A stretch of DNA of 64,000 nt from Gautieria morchelliformis (taxonomy: Eukaryota; Basidiomycota; Agaricomycetes; Gomphales; Gomphaceae): contig WHVA01000265.1 in assembly GCA_015179125.1 (NCBI GenBank), positions 1-64,000 on the forward strand. The letters are read 5' to 3'. Both the position numbers and the translations under genes were made by a program. The notes below the pieces were generated by a model that searched no databases, was not told where the DNA came from, and worked only from the letters and a program-made list of their open reading frames with translations. Below are positions 36,010 to 49,400 of this stretch, one piece after another. Positions within the stretch are counted from its first letter, which is position 1; every line of letters starts with the position of its first letter.

Positions 36010-37936
36010 GATTACCTCGAAGATAGTAACATTGCTCACCATGTTTCTCGTATGTTTATCTCCTTTTGTTCCTCTCGGCCCTCATCCATGTCTCCTCTTA
36101 CGATGTCCGTGCCACACTCCTCACTACATAGTCGTCGGACTTCAACTTTTTCCAGGATCCTTGATGATGGGCCTTGTTACCGATTACACGCTCCATTATG
36201 CTCGTCATTCCTGTTTGTATCCTCGATGGTTTGTATATACCAGCATCACACCGCTACACTCGTGCCTGGTCGAAAATGTTACTCGCATCGATGAACTTCG
36301 GGTGAATTTGTGTGACACCAATTACTGTAACTCCGCGCATAGACATCATCTCACCCTCATATTTGTATTGACTTCTTGTAAAGCCTACTGTCAAACTCTA
36401 CGTCAGATTCTGTGCACCGTTACACCGTGGCGACTCGACGAGCGTATCTTCCTTTGCGGGTAGCAATGTGTTAATCAAGAATTGCTCGCGGAGTAATGAC
36501 GACTTGAGGCGGACATGATCCCAGGAAGTAGAGACTCGTGACTCAATAGGCCGCATGGGTCGGACGAGCTTGCGGTGCTCCTCTACCAAGTTTCTCGGTA
36601 TGCCTTCACCCCAGCTAAAAATTAATGACCACAGGTCTGGACTCTGAAGGTCCGTCAAGTTTCTTTTTTCGTGTTTTGACATTTTATACGTTCCGATTCT
36701 GCGGTGTCGTATACGGCGCTGTCCGGAGCTGTGTAGAATTTGCGCCCAAGAAACAGGGAGAAGATGTCAGAGCCATCTTCTAGTATACACGCCACCAAAG
36801 TTCTCTGTCCTTAATATCCTTTTGCCGCTGACACACTTCGTCTGACATCTCCTTTTTGAAATAGGTTCGAAGGCATCACTGACCTTGATGTGGACACTGA
36901 ACGAGCTGAATCTCCAGGTAGTCGAGACATCGCCGTGTAAAAACACCCAATGTGTCGGGACAGTCTGACAAACTGCCACACCTTCAACTTAAATGACAGA
37001 GCAAGGTATGGGGCATACCGGGAAGCAAGCTTCTGCTTGGTATCGACCCGCGAACTTCATTCAATACACAACGTGTAATACATGTGCCCAGGATTGTACC
37101 CGAAGGCACGTTTTATTTATATAAGCTGTTCTGATGCCCATCCTATGGTTCGCAGTTATTCCAAGATTCTTCACAGCCGGCGTGATTGTGACGAGCTTTG
37201 GGTGCGTTCACCTGCATTTACCCATCCATAAGAGGTTAATGACCTACGCATTCAGTTACCGAAACTCTGTTCTGAAATCTGTTCCGTAACTAACTGACGG
37301 GATCTTATCTGAAATGAATGCTTGGGTTATCACCGGCCTGGCCCACTTACCTGTTCTCTCCGTCGCCATACAGTAGGGTTGAATTGCCGGTTGACGTAAG
37401 ACGCTCATCCATTTACCATGCCAAGGCTGAGCTGTGCTATACATTCTTAGTGGTGAGTCGTATTCGTCACGTGCAGGCTAGCGTCGCGCGATGTCGACCA
37501 GCCAGACGGGTACACCGCACATTTGTTGTATCAAACCTTGGGGTGAAATCGAGGCGTTCTAGTGAATGAAACTGCGTGCGGTATGGATTCCCCTATGATT
37601 ATGAGTTAAGAGCTTGGTATAGTATGAGACAATTCGACAGCGGATGATTGTTTTAAGAGATTCTGTTTTGCCGCAAGTTCAGTCAAGATGACCCATGCGA
37701 TGATGCCAGCATGATTCTGAAGAAGGGATTTAAACGAAACTTTATTCAGAGGATTTGGAACTTGTATTACTGGTGCGTTAATCCATCAACTATCCCTTGA
37801 GTTTTGCTCACCTCCGGTCTATAATGCTATTCCATCGTGTCTGCCTATGTTCTCCAGGGCCACTCGGTTTACCTTCGAGCTACAACACCCCCTTATTGCC
37901 AAATTGCCAGCTGCACCCATTACTCTAAGACGCGCG
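36010..37936. other. 1.9-kb stretch without a supported gene
   Basis: Only frames below 170 codons occur. A - strand frame at 36398-36682 has some coding-like character but matches nothing I recognise. The 36.05-36.46 kb + frames look like AT-rich noise in the 3' flank of the cyclin gene. Confidence 0.5.
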
Positions 37937-38834
37937 ATGTCCACACGCCTGCTCAACGTGAACAAAGAGATCTAGATTGATCACTCAAAGTAAAACCTGT
38001 AGCCGCTGTGTTTAAGGATCGTTGATCTCCAATGGTTATATTCAGTGTGCGTGATCTCTGGGACCGTTACCATGCTGTCCCAAAAGAGGGCCATGACCCA
38101 AAAGAAAGCCATGACCAGAGGTGAATATTACGCCTCACATGGGACCTGCGCATTAAAGAGTACTTACTCGCACAGGATGAGGATTGCAAATACGCTTGTT
38201 CGTGAAATGGCCGTCCACGGGGACGCCGAAGAGATTTCGTACTACAATTATCTCGAAGCACAGGGCAAGAAGGATGTTGTTGAACATAGCAAGAGTCTGT
38301 AACCATTCATGACACATTGCCCTCGCTAATGCCGCTGTTATAGAGGAGCATCATGAGATCAAAAACCTTGTCTATGAGGCTGACACGAATTCATCGGCTA
38401 AAGATGATTATGATGAGATACTTTCTAGGGCTGTGAATGCATTTGATAAGCATGCAGCAGAAGAGGAGAAAGGAATTCTGGTTGAGATGGAGAAGACGCT
38501 TTCTGCGAAGACAAGTGATGTAAGTGCTCTTTCTTGGGCGTACTTATTACATGTGACCACGCCTGTTGATCACCAACAAATGTAACCACAGTCTGAAGCT
38601 CGCAAATTCCTCGCTGCGCGCGAGACAGCACCCCCGCGACCTCATCCGACTGCTCCCCAAACCGGAGGCACGCTACAGGAAGCTGCAGCTGCGCAGGCCA
38701 AGGTCCCCGACAGGCTCGTGAACTTTATGCGTCGTGTAGATTACGTCGATCTGAAGGTCAATGCGCTTATACTCGAATTTTCACTAATCTTACTTACCTT
38801 TGAGATCTATGAGTTCCATCACCCAGATATTTAG
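37937..38834 (+). pseudogene. Hemerythrin/HHE-domain protein with an early stop
   Basis: Exons can be followed with correct phases from ATG 37937: MSTRLLNVNKEI, then TAG (37973-37975) where related proteins have Glu, then IDHS|NVRDLWDRYHAV, an intron, RIANTLVREMAVHGDAEEIS and VVEHSKKEHHEIKNLVYEAD. Next come NAFDKHAAEEEKG, an intron, SEARKFLAARETAPPRPHP and finally VDYVDLK|IYEFHHPDI with TAG at 38832-38834. HHE proteins bind non-haem di-iron through His/Glu. Conserved His residues (DH, HGD, EHHE, KHAAEEE) are all there, so loss looks recent. A sequencing error or a different first exon is possible. The bases before the ATG could code for a mitochondrial presequence. Confidence 0.7.
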
Positions 38835-40620
38835 ATTAGGCATGACGTGGTGTAAGACACGTACAACAGACACCAAAAGATGCACTAAGCATACGTTCAA
38901 TCAGACATGTCCTAGGCACATGCAAGTGTCAAGTCTCACGTCGCAGGTACATACCAAGGTGTCCAACACGTCCCTACGTTAAGTATTAACGAAGAGTTTC
39001 TCCTCCGAGTTGCCGAATGGCCCAAGAGCATGATTGATTCTTTAAACAAAAGAGGTCCCACGAAAGTCACCTCTGATTAAAATTCGGGTTATATGATCAT
39101 GTCTTCCGCAAATTAAGAGTTTCTTGTGATTTTTTCCTGGTCGTCGCTCTCTGAGAAAGTCATACAAAAAGTAGTCATAAGGTAGTACAGGGTTGCACCC
39201 TAGGCTACACTTTCGGACATCCTAATGCGGAAGACAGTCTTATTAGTAGCGGACTTCGGAACCCAAATGCGGAACGCTTCCTGAAACTCCCACGACCAAA
39301 AACGAGTGACAATAGAAACATCATGATGTACACCGAGGACAACAAGACCATTCGATGAAGATTGTTAGCTACCGGTATAGCGTGGATGAAGTTAACAGTT
39401 AAGTGTCTTCTTGGTAGGTAGCCGTCTGTGGGACTTATCCTGTTTTCATTTACGATCTCGATAAGCAAAGACTTTGTTGGACTGCGTCATGTGTCCTTGG
39501 GTAAATCCTCTAGGGTTTGCCAATGTGGTCTGCCTATACCCGTCTGTTGTGAGTCATGATACCGACTGCAGCTCATGTTTTCTACAGTTAGGTTTGCAAA
39601 TAAGCGAGCGGTAATGATGAATAACATAGCTTAGGAGTTCCGGTGAGTACCCGTGGCTTGCCACTCTATTGTTCTTCTTCAGTCTACAACAAGTTACGAT
39701 ATTGAAGTGACGCTTGTCCCAAATACCTTCCGGTCGGTTATTCACTGGCCAAACAACTATCTTAACTGCATAACTGCCAACACAACCGGTGTGACTCGAT
39801 GGGGCGAACAAAAGCTGCTGGCACAACCACTGGGCTGTATTCGGAGGTCCGAATCGATGCTTCTATTCTTTCTTTGTGGCTTGCGCCAAGATTCACCCCC
39901 GTAATGTCTTTACCAGAATGAGGGCCCAGGCCTTGGCGTTGTTGAACCTAGGGCCGTCAGGGCTAGACCTCTCAGAGCCTATGGATGTGGATGGTCACAA
40001 AGTTCCTGGGCAGACATGTGCCTTGCAAGATTCACCCCCGTGATATCTTTACCAGTTTGAGGGGATGCGTTCTTGAACCTGACGATCCTAGGCGTGGATG
40101 GTCACGCAGACGACAAGTCTCACTAGTAGGTTCTAAAGTAATGTTTTTTGTTTCATCCGTTGCTGCAATTGGCGGCTTTTCTGTGACCATTCGTAGCCTT
40201 GGCAACAACCGTGGTCTTACCAGAGCGAGGAGAAATAGTCCGACGGTTTAGGCTTTCTTACGCCTGAAATAAGCCTGATGCCCTCCTCGTATTCCTTTCT
40301 GGCTTAGTTGGCTCATCAACGCCTAAAGACGCACATGTCTTAATTGTGCTACAGGCCAGTGTTTGAGGAAATGATCCCCAAGGACTCGTGCTTGTACTGT
40401 ATCTCTCTAGCTTAGCACCAAGCATTCGATTATTGGCGGCACGGCTCGGCGAGGGTTCAGTTATTGTATAGAATGATAGTTATCCGTATGGTATGGTCGA
40501 ACATCCTACAGCGGTATGCGAGGGTTGTTCGAGAGAAAATTTCCCGCACCAGCCGGAGTCACTGGTTGTCTTGTATGGCATAAGCCGAGTTTCAGGCGTG
40601 TGCTTTAGCTTGGCTGTAGA
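38835..40620. other. Non-coding, with a short direct repeat
   Basis: No supported gene. A ~40-base block, caagattcacccccgt..tctttaccag, occurs at about 39888 and again at about 40025. Confidence 0.5.
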
Positions 40621-41230
40621 TGGCCTCCAGCTTAGCCCCGATCACCTCCCAGTCTTGGAGATTCTGGATTCTCACAATGCGACAAGCTTGCTTTGCGTTC
40701 GCGTTTTGCTTTTGAGTTTGCGTTCCGAGTTCGCTGCAGTGGTTTGCGTCGTGCGCGGGTTTTCCTTGAGCTATTTGATCGAGTGATGTTCGGGCCTCTA
40801 AATTAATATGAACCGGTACGTTCGGACTGCTGAGGGAGGATCAACCTAGTGCGACGCGTCGATCAGTGCGCAGAGTTTGAGAGTCTTGAGCGCTTGAACA
40901 TGGCCGGGAGTGGTGCACCTCATAGCTTCCGGTTGATGGAATGCAAGTCTTGGCCTCCAGCTTAGCCCCGATCAGCTGTCAGCGATTCTGGACTCTGGCA
41001 CATTGCGGACAGCAATGCGACAGGCTTGTTTGCGTTTGCGTTTGAGTTCGAGTTCGCTGCAGTGGTTTTGCGTCGTTGCGCGGGCTATTTGATCGAGTGA
41101 TGTTCGGGCCTCTAAATTAATATGAACCGGCACGTTCGGACTGCTGAGGGAGGATCAGCCTAGTGCGACGCGTCGATCAGTGGGCAGAGTTAGAGAGTCT
41201 TGAGTGTCTGAACATGGCCGGGAGTGGCGC
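40621..41230 (+). repeat. Two tandem ~320-bp units
   Basis: Unit 1 starts tggcctccagcttagccccg at 40621, unit 2 at 40951. Both later contain gatcgagtgatgttcgggcc (40777 and 41091) and cctagtgcgacgcgtcgatc. No coding evidence; nature unknown. Confidence 0.85.
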
Positions 41231-43330
41231 ACGCTATTGCGCCCCGATGCTTGTTAAGTGTAGTTATGTCTTCTTCGCGCGCGACTTATCAGAATAAGTC
41301 TGTCGTTCCGCCCACCTATGTATGGCGATCACGTCGATTGTTCTCCCCCAGAATACGTCCGTCGACCCAGATTGTTCTTCTGCGCGGCCTATGAGAATAA
41401 TCAAAGCCCGTTGACCCATCCACATCATGCACCCCACTTAGCAGTTAGCTCTCCGCGACAAAAGGAAAGGACGGGGCGGAGATTGCAGGCCTAGCACCAC
41501 TCGCGCACGACAATTCCGAGTGCAGTTAACAATTGAAGGCTTCCACATGCGAGAATCGTGGCGAGACATGTGAGTTCCGCTCACGCGCGAGCGGATAATG
41601 AATTAATGTAGCACCGTCTCCTGATCGTGCGATTCACGTTTCAGCGAACTCATGATGCACGATCGACGGTGGACAGCGCAAAGAGATAACGTGAGCACGT
41701 GACCTCTGCGATTACATAGACGCCCATGCCAGAAGAAATTGATGTATGAGTGGGGATATGATCCTGGAGGTGCGGATAGATAGGACATGTGTAAAAACAC
41801 TTGAAATGAGCGAGGGCTCTTTAATTCAGATATTAACGGCTCGTGACCCGGTAGGGGCTGGGGGTTATTGATTTAGTATATGGTGGGGTGGGATTCGGAG
41901 ATGCGGCGTCGGGGAGGGTGGAGACTGGACGTGCGCTGGGCATTTTGCAATGGGGGGAGAATGTTTTGGAGGGAGGGTTGCATGTTCCGGCGGAGCGCAA
42001 GTTCTGGAGTACGTAGGGTACGATGAAATATATCACTGATGATCATGTCCGGCGCACATTGCTCGGGGATCGGCTGCGTGGTGGATTTTCACGCAAAGCC
42101 CCGGGATTCCATCATGCCAATCGGAAATGCTTGCAAGGCCTCGGGAGCAATGATGGATCAATAACGGCGGTGTTCAGGCGGCCGTAACGCGCAAGTGTTG
42201 CAAGAGGCAGCTTTGAATAGACAGAGTTTGGGGTCAGGGGAAGGACAAGGTAAATTGGGACTGAATACGACACGTAATGAACTCTCGCGCGGAGTGCCCA
42301 TGGGCTGTTGATGAGGTGCATGGATCGAAGTACAAGTACATGGGTCGGTGGCGACGATCAGCCTCCTTGCTGCGGGCGTGATGCAGCGGCGGGGCATGGA
42401 GTGCGGGGGGGTATACGTATTTTAACTTATCGCGCAGGGGATGGAGATGGAGACAGTTACTGGTGATGGTATGATAGGGTATGGAGTGCGATACAAAAGA
42501 CAAGGGGGAAAGAAGAAAGGGCGGAGATGTAGCGCCGCTGACGGGGGCGCGCGGCGGGGGCGAAGGCCCCGACGAGAGCTCGCAGGCTGCAGGCTGTGGG
42601 CGCGTCTGTTGGGAGGCCCACCGCCCTGTGGCGCCAGTGGTAGACACGGAAATATAGAGTAAAGATGCGGGATGCGGGAGGGTCGTGGGACGTGATGGAC
42701 AGGCTGCTGGACGAGCGGTGTGCCACAAAGGTGCTGACAAAGAGGGTGCATGGGGGGGAGGGACGATCGATGATGGTGCGTAGCTACGCGGGGGGAAACG
42801 GGCATGGATACATGGCCAACCACGCTGCACCAGTGGGGGCGCGCGCATTGGCGGAGGATATGGAGAGTCGATCCGGTGAGGGCACGCGAACGCTGTGCGG
42901 AGTTATCAGCAGCAGACTCCGCCAGTCGTGATGGCTCCCGCGCTCCGTGCACTTCGGACTCCGCTAAGAGGGCCAAGCCCGCGCCGTCGGCTCGTGGCCC
43001 GCGCACTTGGCCCCCCGCATATGGAAGTAGGGCGTGTGTCCGATCGCGTCCTCTCTATTGTGCCACCAAGAACGGCTGCTCGCTGCCCACGACGACCAGC
43101 GACGCTCCCTCAATGCTGCCCGCCATACCCGCCCCGTGCCCCCCAGCAGCAGCGCGCTGGCGGCCACGCGCAGGGCGCATGTTTCTGGCTATTTTTCCCT
43201 TTTTGTGCGGATAATAATGTATTATTTTTGTTTTTCGATAATATGGATTTACGCCTGTTACTTATTTCCCGCTCCCAAGGCCTGAAACGCCCGCCTCTCC
43301 CTCTCCCTCATCGAGATTCCCTGGGCTCCT
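41231..43330. other. PKS upstream region, GC-rich from 42.4 kb
   Basis: Frames up to about 200 codons are open on both strands between 42.2 and 43.4 kb, but they overlap each other and consist of Pro/Arg/Ser-rich low-complexity translation. I read them as a by-product of high GC, not genes. Confidence 0.5.
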
Positions 43331-43336
43331 TATATA
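43331..43336 (+). promoter_or_regulatory. TATA box of the PKS gene
   Basis: TATATA lies 92 bases upstream of the start codon at 43423, a normal spacing for a fungal promoter. Confidence 0.6.
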
Positions 43337-43422
43337 CCGCCCCGTCCCGTGTCTCGCCCCACCGCCAGCCACCGTAATCCTCTCCGCTACCTCTACGCTC
43401 TCCGTAATAATTCTCCGAGGCC

Positions 43423-46400
43423 ATGTCGTCCACCCAGTCTCCCATTGCAATCGTACGTCCCTTCCCTCGTCCTCCTCCCCGTCTCACACTCCCCAGGTCG
43501 GCGTCTCTGCCGAGTTCCCGTCCGGTGAGCAGGACCACAACCTCGACTACCCCGCCTTCTGGCCCTTCCTCCTCGACAAGCGCGAGGCATACTCCCCCGT
43601 TCCCTCCGACAGGTTCAATCTCGACGCGTGCGTCCTTTCATCTCCCACTCATCTCCGCTGACCCCACCCCAGCTTCTCGCAGCTCATTACCCCCGACGCC
43701 GGCGCATTCCTCGCACATCCCACCCTCTTCGACCCCCTCGAGTTCGGCATCCCCCCCACCGACGCCGCTGCCCTCCCGCTGGCCACCCGCAAGCTCATCG
43801 AGCACGCCTTTCTCGCACTCCGCGACGCTGGAATTAACTACAGAGGCGCCGATGTCGGCGTGTACACCGCAGGCGTGGGCCACGATGCCAGCGTCCTGGG
43901 AGAGGCCGTAAGTCGTCCCCTGCCCTCCGCCCCGCATCCTCATCTCGTCCGCAGGACCCCCATGCCCTCGCAGGCACCTTTGCCGGCATCCCAGCCACCA
44001 TCGCCAACAGAGTCTCCTACCACCTCGACCTCCACGGCCCCTCCCTCCCCGTCGACACCGCATGCTCTTCCAGTCTCACCGCGACCCATCTCGCCGTCCA
44101 AGCCCTCAGGGCGGGCGAGTGCGAAAGCGCCGTCGTCGGCGGTGCACAGGTAAACCTCAGGTCCGTGCCCCATACATGCCCATTTCGTGCCGCCTTACGT
44201 CCTTCCCCAGAATCAACGAATGGATCCAGTATTCCCAATCCGGCGTCCTCGCCAAGGACGGAAAATGCAAGCCGTTTGACGCATCCGCAGACGGTTTTGC
44301 CCGGGGCGAAGGTGTCGCATGCATCGTCCTCAAGCCCCTCGAGCATGCCCTCAGAGACGGCGACCACGTCTACGGCACCGTGAGTCGTCCGACCCCCGGC
44401 CTCGCCTTCTCACGCTCACGCATTTCCGTAGATACTTGGCAGTGCCATCAACGCCGCCGGAAGCCAGGCTCCGCTAAACGCTCCCGTAGCCGCCGCACAG
44501 CAGGCAGCCATGACGCGCGCATATGAACGCGCAGGCAGGAAGCCCATTGAAGCCGACTTTGTTGAGATGCATGCCACAGGTGGGCTGTGCCATTCTTGTT
44601 GCAATCTTTTCACGCTCAACGCCCTCGTTGCAGGCACCGCCGCAGGTGATCCAACTGAGGCCAACTGGGTCGGTGAACAGTTCAAGAGGCCGGACGGCGC
44701 GCCGCTCCTGGCCGGCAGTGTCAAAGGCAATCTCGGGTACGTGCAGTGCCAAGCTTGATCCATCTCGGCTAACGTTGCACTCCGACAGCCATCTCGAGAT
44801 CACGGCTTTCCTCGCATCACTTCTCAAGGTGACCCATATGGTAGCAAATAACGTCGTTCCGCCCACGGCAAATCTCTCCGTCCCTAACCGGAAAATCCAT
44901 TGGGACGAATACAATCTCCACGTTCCAGCCGCTGCCCCGGTTCCGTTCTCTCCACGTGCTGCCTCCGGCAAGGCCCTCGTTTCCCTCTCCAGCTTCGGCA
45001 TTGGTGGTGCTAATGGGCACGTTGTCCTCGAGGGTCCCGTGCGGCAGCCACACTACGCTTTCGCAAAATACGACCATCGGCCGGATCAGACGGATGCTGT
45101 CCTCATCATGGCCGGGGGCCTTTCTCCACGCTCTGCGGGTGCAATGGGCGAGCTCCTCAGAGATGCCGTCACTCAGGCTTCTCCGGATACGCTTCCGCTC
45201 CTCTCCAAACTTGCGGGCCGGCAAGCCCGCCAACTCACCTGGCGTTCGTATGCTCTCTATTATCCACACCTCGAGGTACCCAAGGCCCTCACCTTCTGCG
45301 AGGCCCAGCTCGCGCCGCGCGTGCGCCCGCCTCTCGCGTTCGTCTTCAGCGGGCAGGGTCCCCAGCACGCCCTCATGGGGCGCCAGCTCTTCGCCAAGTA
45401 CGCCGCATTCCGACAGAGCGTGTACGAGTGCGACGAGGCGTACCGCTCCGTCATGGGGTACTCCCTCGTCGAGACCTCCGGCTTATTCGTCGAGCCGCGC
45501 CATTCGACTGGCGCACCGGGTTCTGGCAAGCCGACCGTGTCGAGCGAATGGACCGTGACTCTCCCTGCATTGACGATCTTGCAGATCGCGCTCTTCGACT
45601 TGTTGGGGAGCTTCGGCATCAAGCCGGATGTCGTCCTCGGCCACAGCGCCGGTGAGACGGCGCTGCTGTACGCGTCGGGCGCTGCGCCGAAGCAGATGGC
45701 GGTCGAGGTGGCCGTGGCGCGGGCCAAGATGATGACCATCGCCGAGAGTGTCGGCGGTGGGATGGCCGCTGTCGCGTGTGGAGAAGTCGAGGCGCAGGCG
45801 ATGATCGACGAGGTCCTCGCCAAGGAAGCTATATTCGAGCAGGAGGACCGCGAGCGGAGTCTCGTCCTGGCGTGTTACAACTCGCCCGATGGCGTCAGCG
45901 TGGCGGGCATGGTCGGGCTCGTCGACAAACTGTGCGCGCTTGCGGAGACGCGAGGCGTGCTTGCGCGCCGCCTGCGCATCCCCGTGCCGGTGCATTCGTA
46001 CTTGATGGACGTGTGCAAGGAGCAGTGCGAGGCGCGCGTGGGCGAGGTGTTCGCCCGCTACCCCCAGGCGGGCCGGCCGACGAGGACCATGTACTCCACG
46101 ATCACCGGCGCAAAGTGGGAAGAGCCGTTCTCGGTCGACTACTACTGGCGCAACGCGCGGCAGCCCGTGCTCTTCCACCAGGTCACGTCGCAGCTCGTCG
46201 ACCAGTTCCCGAACATGTGCTACGTCGAGATCTCCCCGCACCCGGTGCTGTCGTCGTACGTGTCCTCTGCGGGCGTCGACCCGGCCCACATCACGTGCCC
46301 GTCCCGCCGCCCTGCCAAGACAGGCGAGTTCCTTGAGGGCGCGGCGTTCCTCGAGTCGCTCGGACGCCTCGCTGCGAATGGATATGATGTCGATTTCGAC

Positions 46401-49400
46401 GCGCTGAACGGACGCCCGGCGTGGGACACCAACGTCCGGCTCCCTGCGTACCCATTCAGCAAGAAGGACGTCCCGTTCCACGCGGACACGCCCGCGTTCC
46501 ACCGCCTCCTCCTCGCGCGCAACGGCCCGCTCAACCACCCGCGGCTGCGCATCAACGCGCGGACGCACCCGCTGCTCGCGGGGCACGTCGTCAACTCGGA
46601 GCCCATCATGCCCGCCGCCGGGTTCATCGAGATGGCGCTCGAGTTCGGCGCGCGCACGCTCTCGGACGTCGAGTTTCTCGCGGCGCTGCCGCTGTCCGCG
46701 GAGGTCCCGGCGACAGTCGAAGTGGGCCTCGACGGGGCGAGGTGGCATGTCAAGACGTCGTCGGCGCTGGGACATGGGGCTGATAAAAGCTGGGTGCATA
46801 GGGTGTGTTTCACCGTATTATGTAAGATTGTTTTGGGGGTTTGATGCCGAATTGGTAGGGTACTCCTGACTTCGATCGCGTGCACTCGCGCGGGCTGCTG
46901 TCGTTTGACGCGGATAGCACGGAGGACATGCCGCTCGATCTCGAGGAGATACACGCACGGTGCACGCGCGCATGTCGCGTTGAGGACTTGTACGAGCATG
47001 GCTTCAAGGGCTTTGCGGACTATGGGCCAGACTTTAAGCGCATCACGTCGTGTGTGCAGGGCCAGGACGAGGTCCTCGCGACTCTGCGCGGCGCTGTCGA
47101 CTTGCCCGAGTACGTGTCGCCGTCGGCTGTTTGTGATTCTGGTGGGGGCTGATCGCCTTTTGCTTCTGCAGATGCGACATGTATCGCTTCGACCCCGTGA
47201 TTCTCGACGCCGTGTTCCATGGCTGCATGTTCTTCATCATGGAACACGAGCAGGTCGTCCTCGACTACGAGGCGCGCGACTACTTCCTGCCGTCGCGGGC
47301 CGCGCGCGTCGTGCTGCACGATGCGCTTGCGCGCGCCACGCTTCCCGAGCAGATCGCGGCGCACTTTGTGCTGAAGGACTGGACACCAGGTGAGTGGCAC
47401 ACGCGCACTGCTGCTATCAATGAATATATACTCACTCACGCTTTCTCCGCAGAGGGCATCTCAGTCGATATCTTCATCGTGGACACCGCCGGGAAGCGGC
47501 TCTGCACGATCCACGGGTTCGAGATGACGCGGCACTCCAACTCGGTCAAGAAGCCCGTCGAAAGGCGGTACCAGCTCGAGTGGCAGCCTGTTTCGATTCC
47601 GATAGAGCCGGCCGGGGAGCTGCACCACACGCGGGCGCTGACGCGCAATACGCGTGCGCTGTGGACAGCCCTGGACGCACTGGCTATCGAGACCATCAAG
47701 CAGACTCTCGCGGAGTCCGTTGTCGTTGGTGTTGAAGTACGCAGAATTTGCTCGCTTTTGCGCTGTCGCGTGATGGATTGGGCTGACCCTCTCGCCTAGC
47801 GCCATCGTCAGCGCTACTGGGACTTCGCGCTGGAAGCCGCAGCGAAGCCGACGAATCGGGACGCGTTGGAGCCCGGTCACATTGCGGCGTTGCGCGCGGC
47901 GCATCCTTCTTACTTCGATGTGACGGACCGCGTTGCCAAGGTGCATCGCGATATCTTTACATCTTCAACTGTAAGCACACCACGCGAGAAGGTCCTGTGT
48001 TGTTCGGGTTGCTGATAATGTGCTATTTGCTTGCAGGCCACGGTGCAAGCGCTGTACTCTAATGTCGACATTATGCAGGACTTTTATGGCCCGCAGAACA
48101 CCGTGATCCCGTCATGCGAAGAGAGCGCGTCGATATTCCGCACGCTGCTCACCACCCTGGCGGCCAGCGGCAAGCGGGTCGTGCGCGTTCTGGAGGTCGG
48201 CTGCGGCACGGGCATGCTCACGCAGCATCTCGTGGACATCCTGCCCGAGTTCCCGAGCCTCGTCGTCGAGTATGTCGCGACCGATATCTCGCTCGGGCTG
48301 GCCATGCAGGCTGCGCAGCGCTTCGCGCATCCGTACATGCGCGCCGCGGCGTACGATCTCACGAAGACGTTGGAGGAGCAGGGGATCTCTCCGGGCTCCT
48401 TCGATGTTGTGACTGCGCTGCACGTCCTCCATGCGACCACCGATCTTTCCCAGACGATGAACTCTATCTCGGATCTGCTCGTCCCCGGCGGCTATGTCCT
48501 TACGGTCGATTTCGACGGCGAGGCTTGGCGCGCGGGCGTTCCCGGTACGCTCTGGTACGATTTCGTGTTTGGTGGTTTCCAGGAATGGTGTGTAATTATC
48601 TCTCCTCCGTTCACGTAATAAATATTCTGCGCTTCTCATTTTTTTGACACATTTTTTTTAATTTGATAGGTTTGACTACGGCGAGGACCGGACGAAGCAT
48701 TGCACGATTTCCCTCGCGCAGTGGCGGAGACTCCTGCATGGAGGTGGGTTCAACTGTGTTACGTTCTCGTGCAGTGACCCGGAGGAGGACCACTCGCTCG
48801 TGTTCCTTGCGCAGAAAGCCAACGCCGACCACCACATACTTCCCCCTCCCATGGTCAATGGCCATGCGTCTTCACCGTACCCTAGTGGCAAGGTTCGCTA
48901 CTCCCCCGAAGTCGTCGCTGTCAATGGTCATGCATCTTCGCCGTCCCCTAATGGCAAGGAGCGTTACGCCTCCGATCTCGTCGCTGTCAATGGTCATGCA
49001 TCTTCGCCGCCCCCTAATGGCGAGGAGTGTTACTCCCCCGAACTCGTCGCTCTCAAAGATCTCTCACGCCTCCAAATCACCAAGGAGCCTCCGGTGTACA
49101 CCAGCGAGCCCATGTTCATTTATTCCCGCGGGCAGGAGATGCGGCTTCGAGATCAGCTCGCGGCACTGGACGCCGCGGAGGCGCTGTCCATCTGGATCGT
49201 GGCCACGGACGGCCAGGACGGCGACGCAGCACGGGGCCTCACGCGTACCCTAGGCAAGGAGCTGCCTGCCTGGAAGATCCATCTCGTGGTGTGCGAGCCG
49301 TCGTGGACCGACCGACAGCGCCGGAGTGCTGTCGCGAAACTGCAGGAGCTCCCCGCCGTCGAGCCCGAGATCAAGCTGGACGCAGATGGTTCGATACACG

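Noticed and set aside
36398-36682. - strand frame of 94 codons as a gene
   Set aside because: No recognisable domain and no convincing adjoining exons.
42234-43377. Several 130-200 codon frames on both strands upstream of the PKS
   Set aside because: Mutually overlapping, Pro/Arg-rich, explained by high GC content.
45483-46799. 438-codon - strand frame inside the PKS
   Set aside because: Antisense shadow of a GC-rich coding exon; the translation is Arg/His/Val-rich with no domain.
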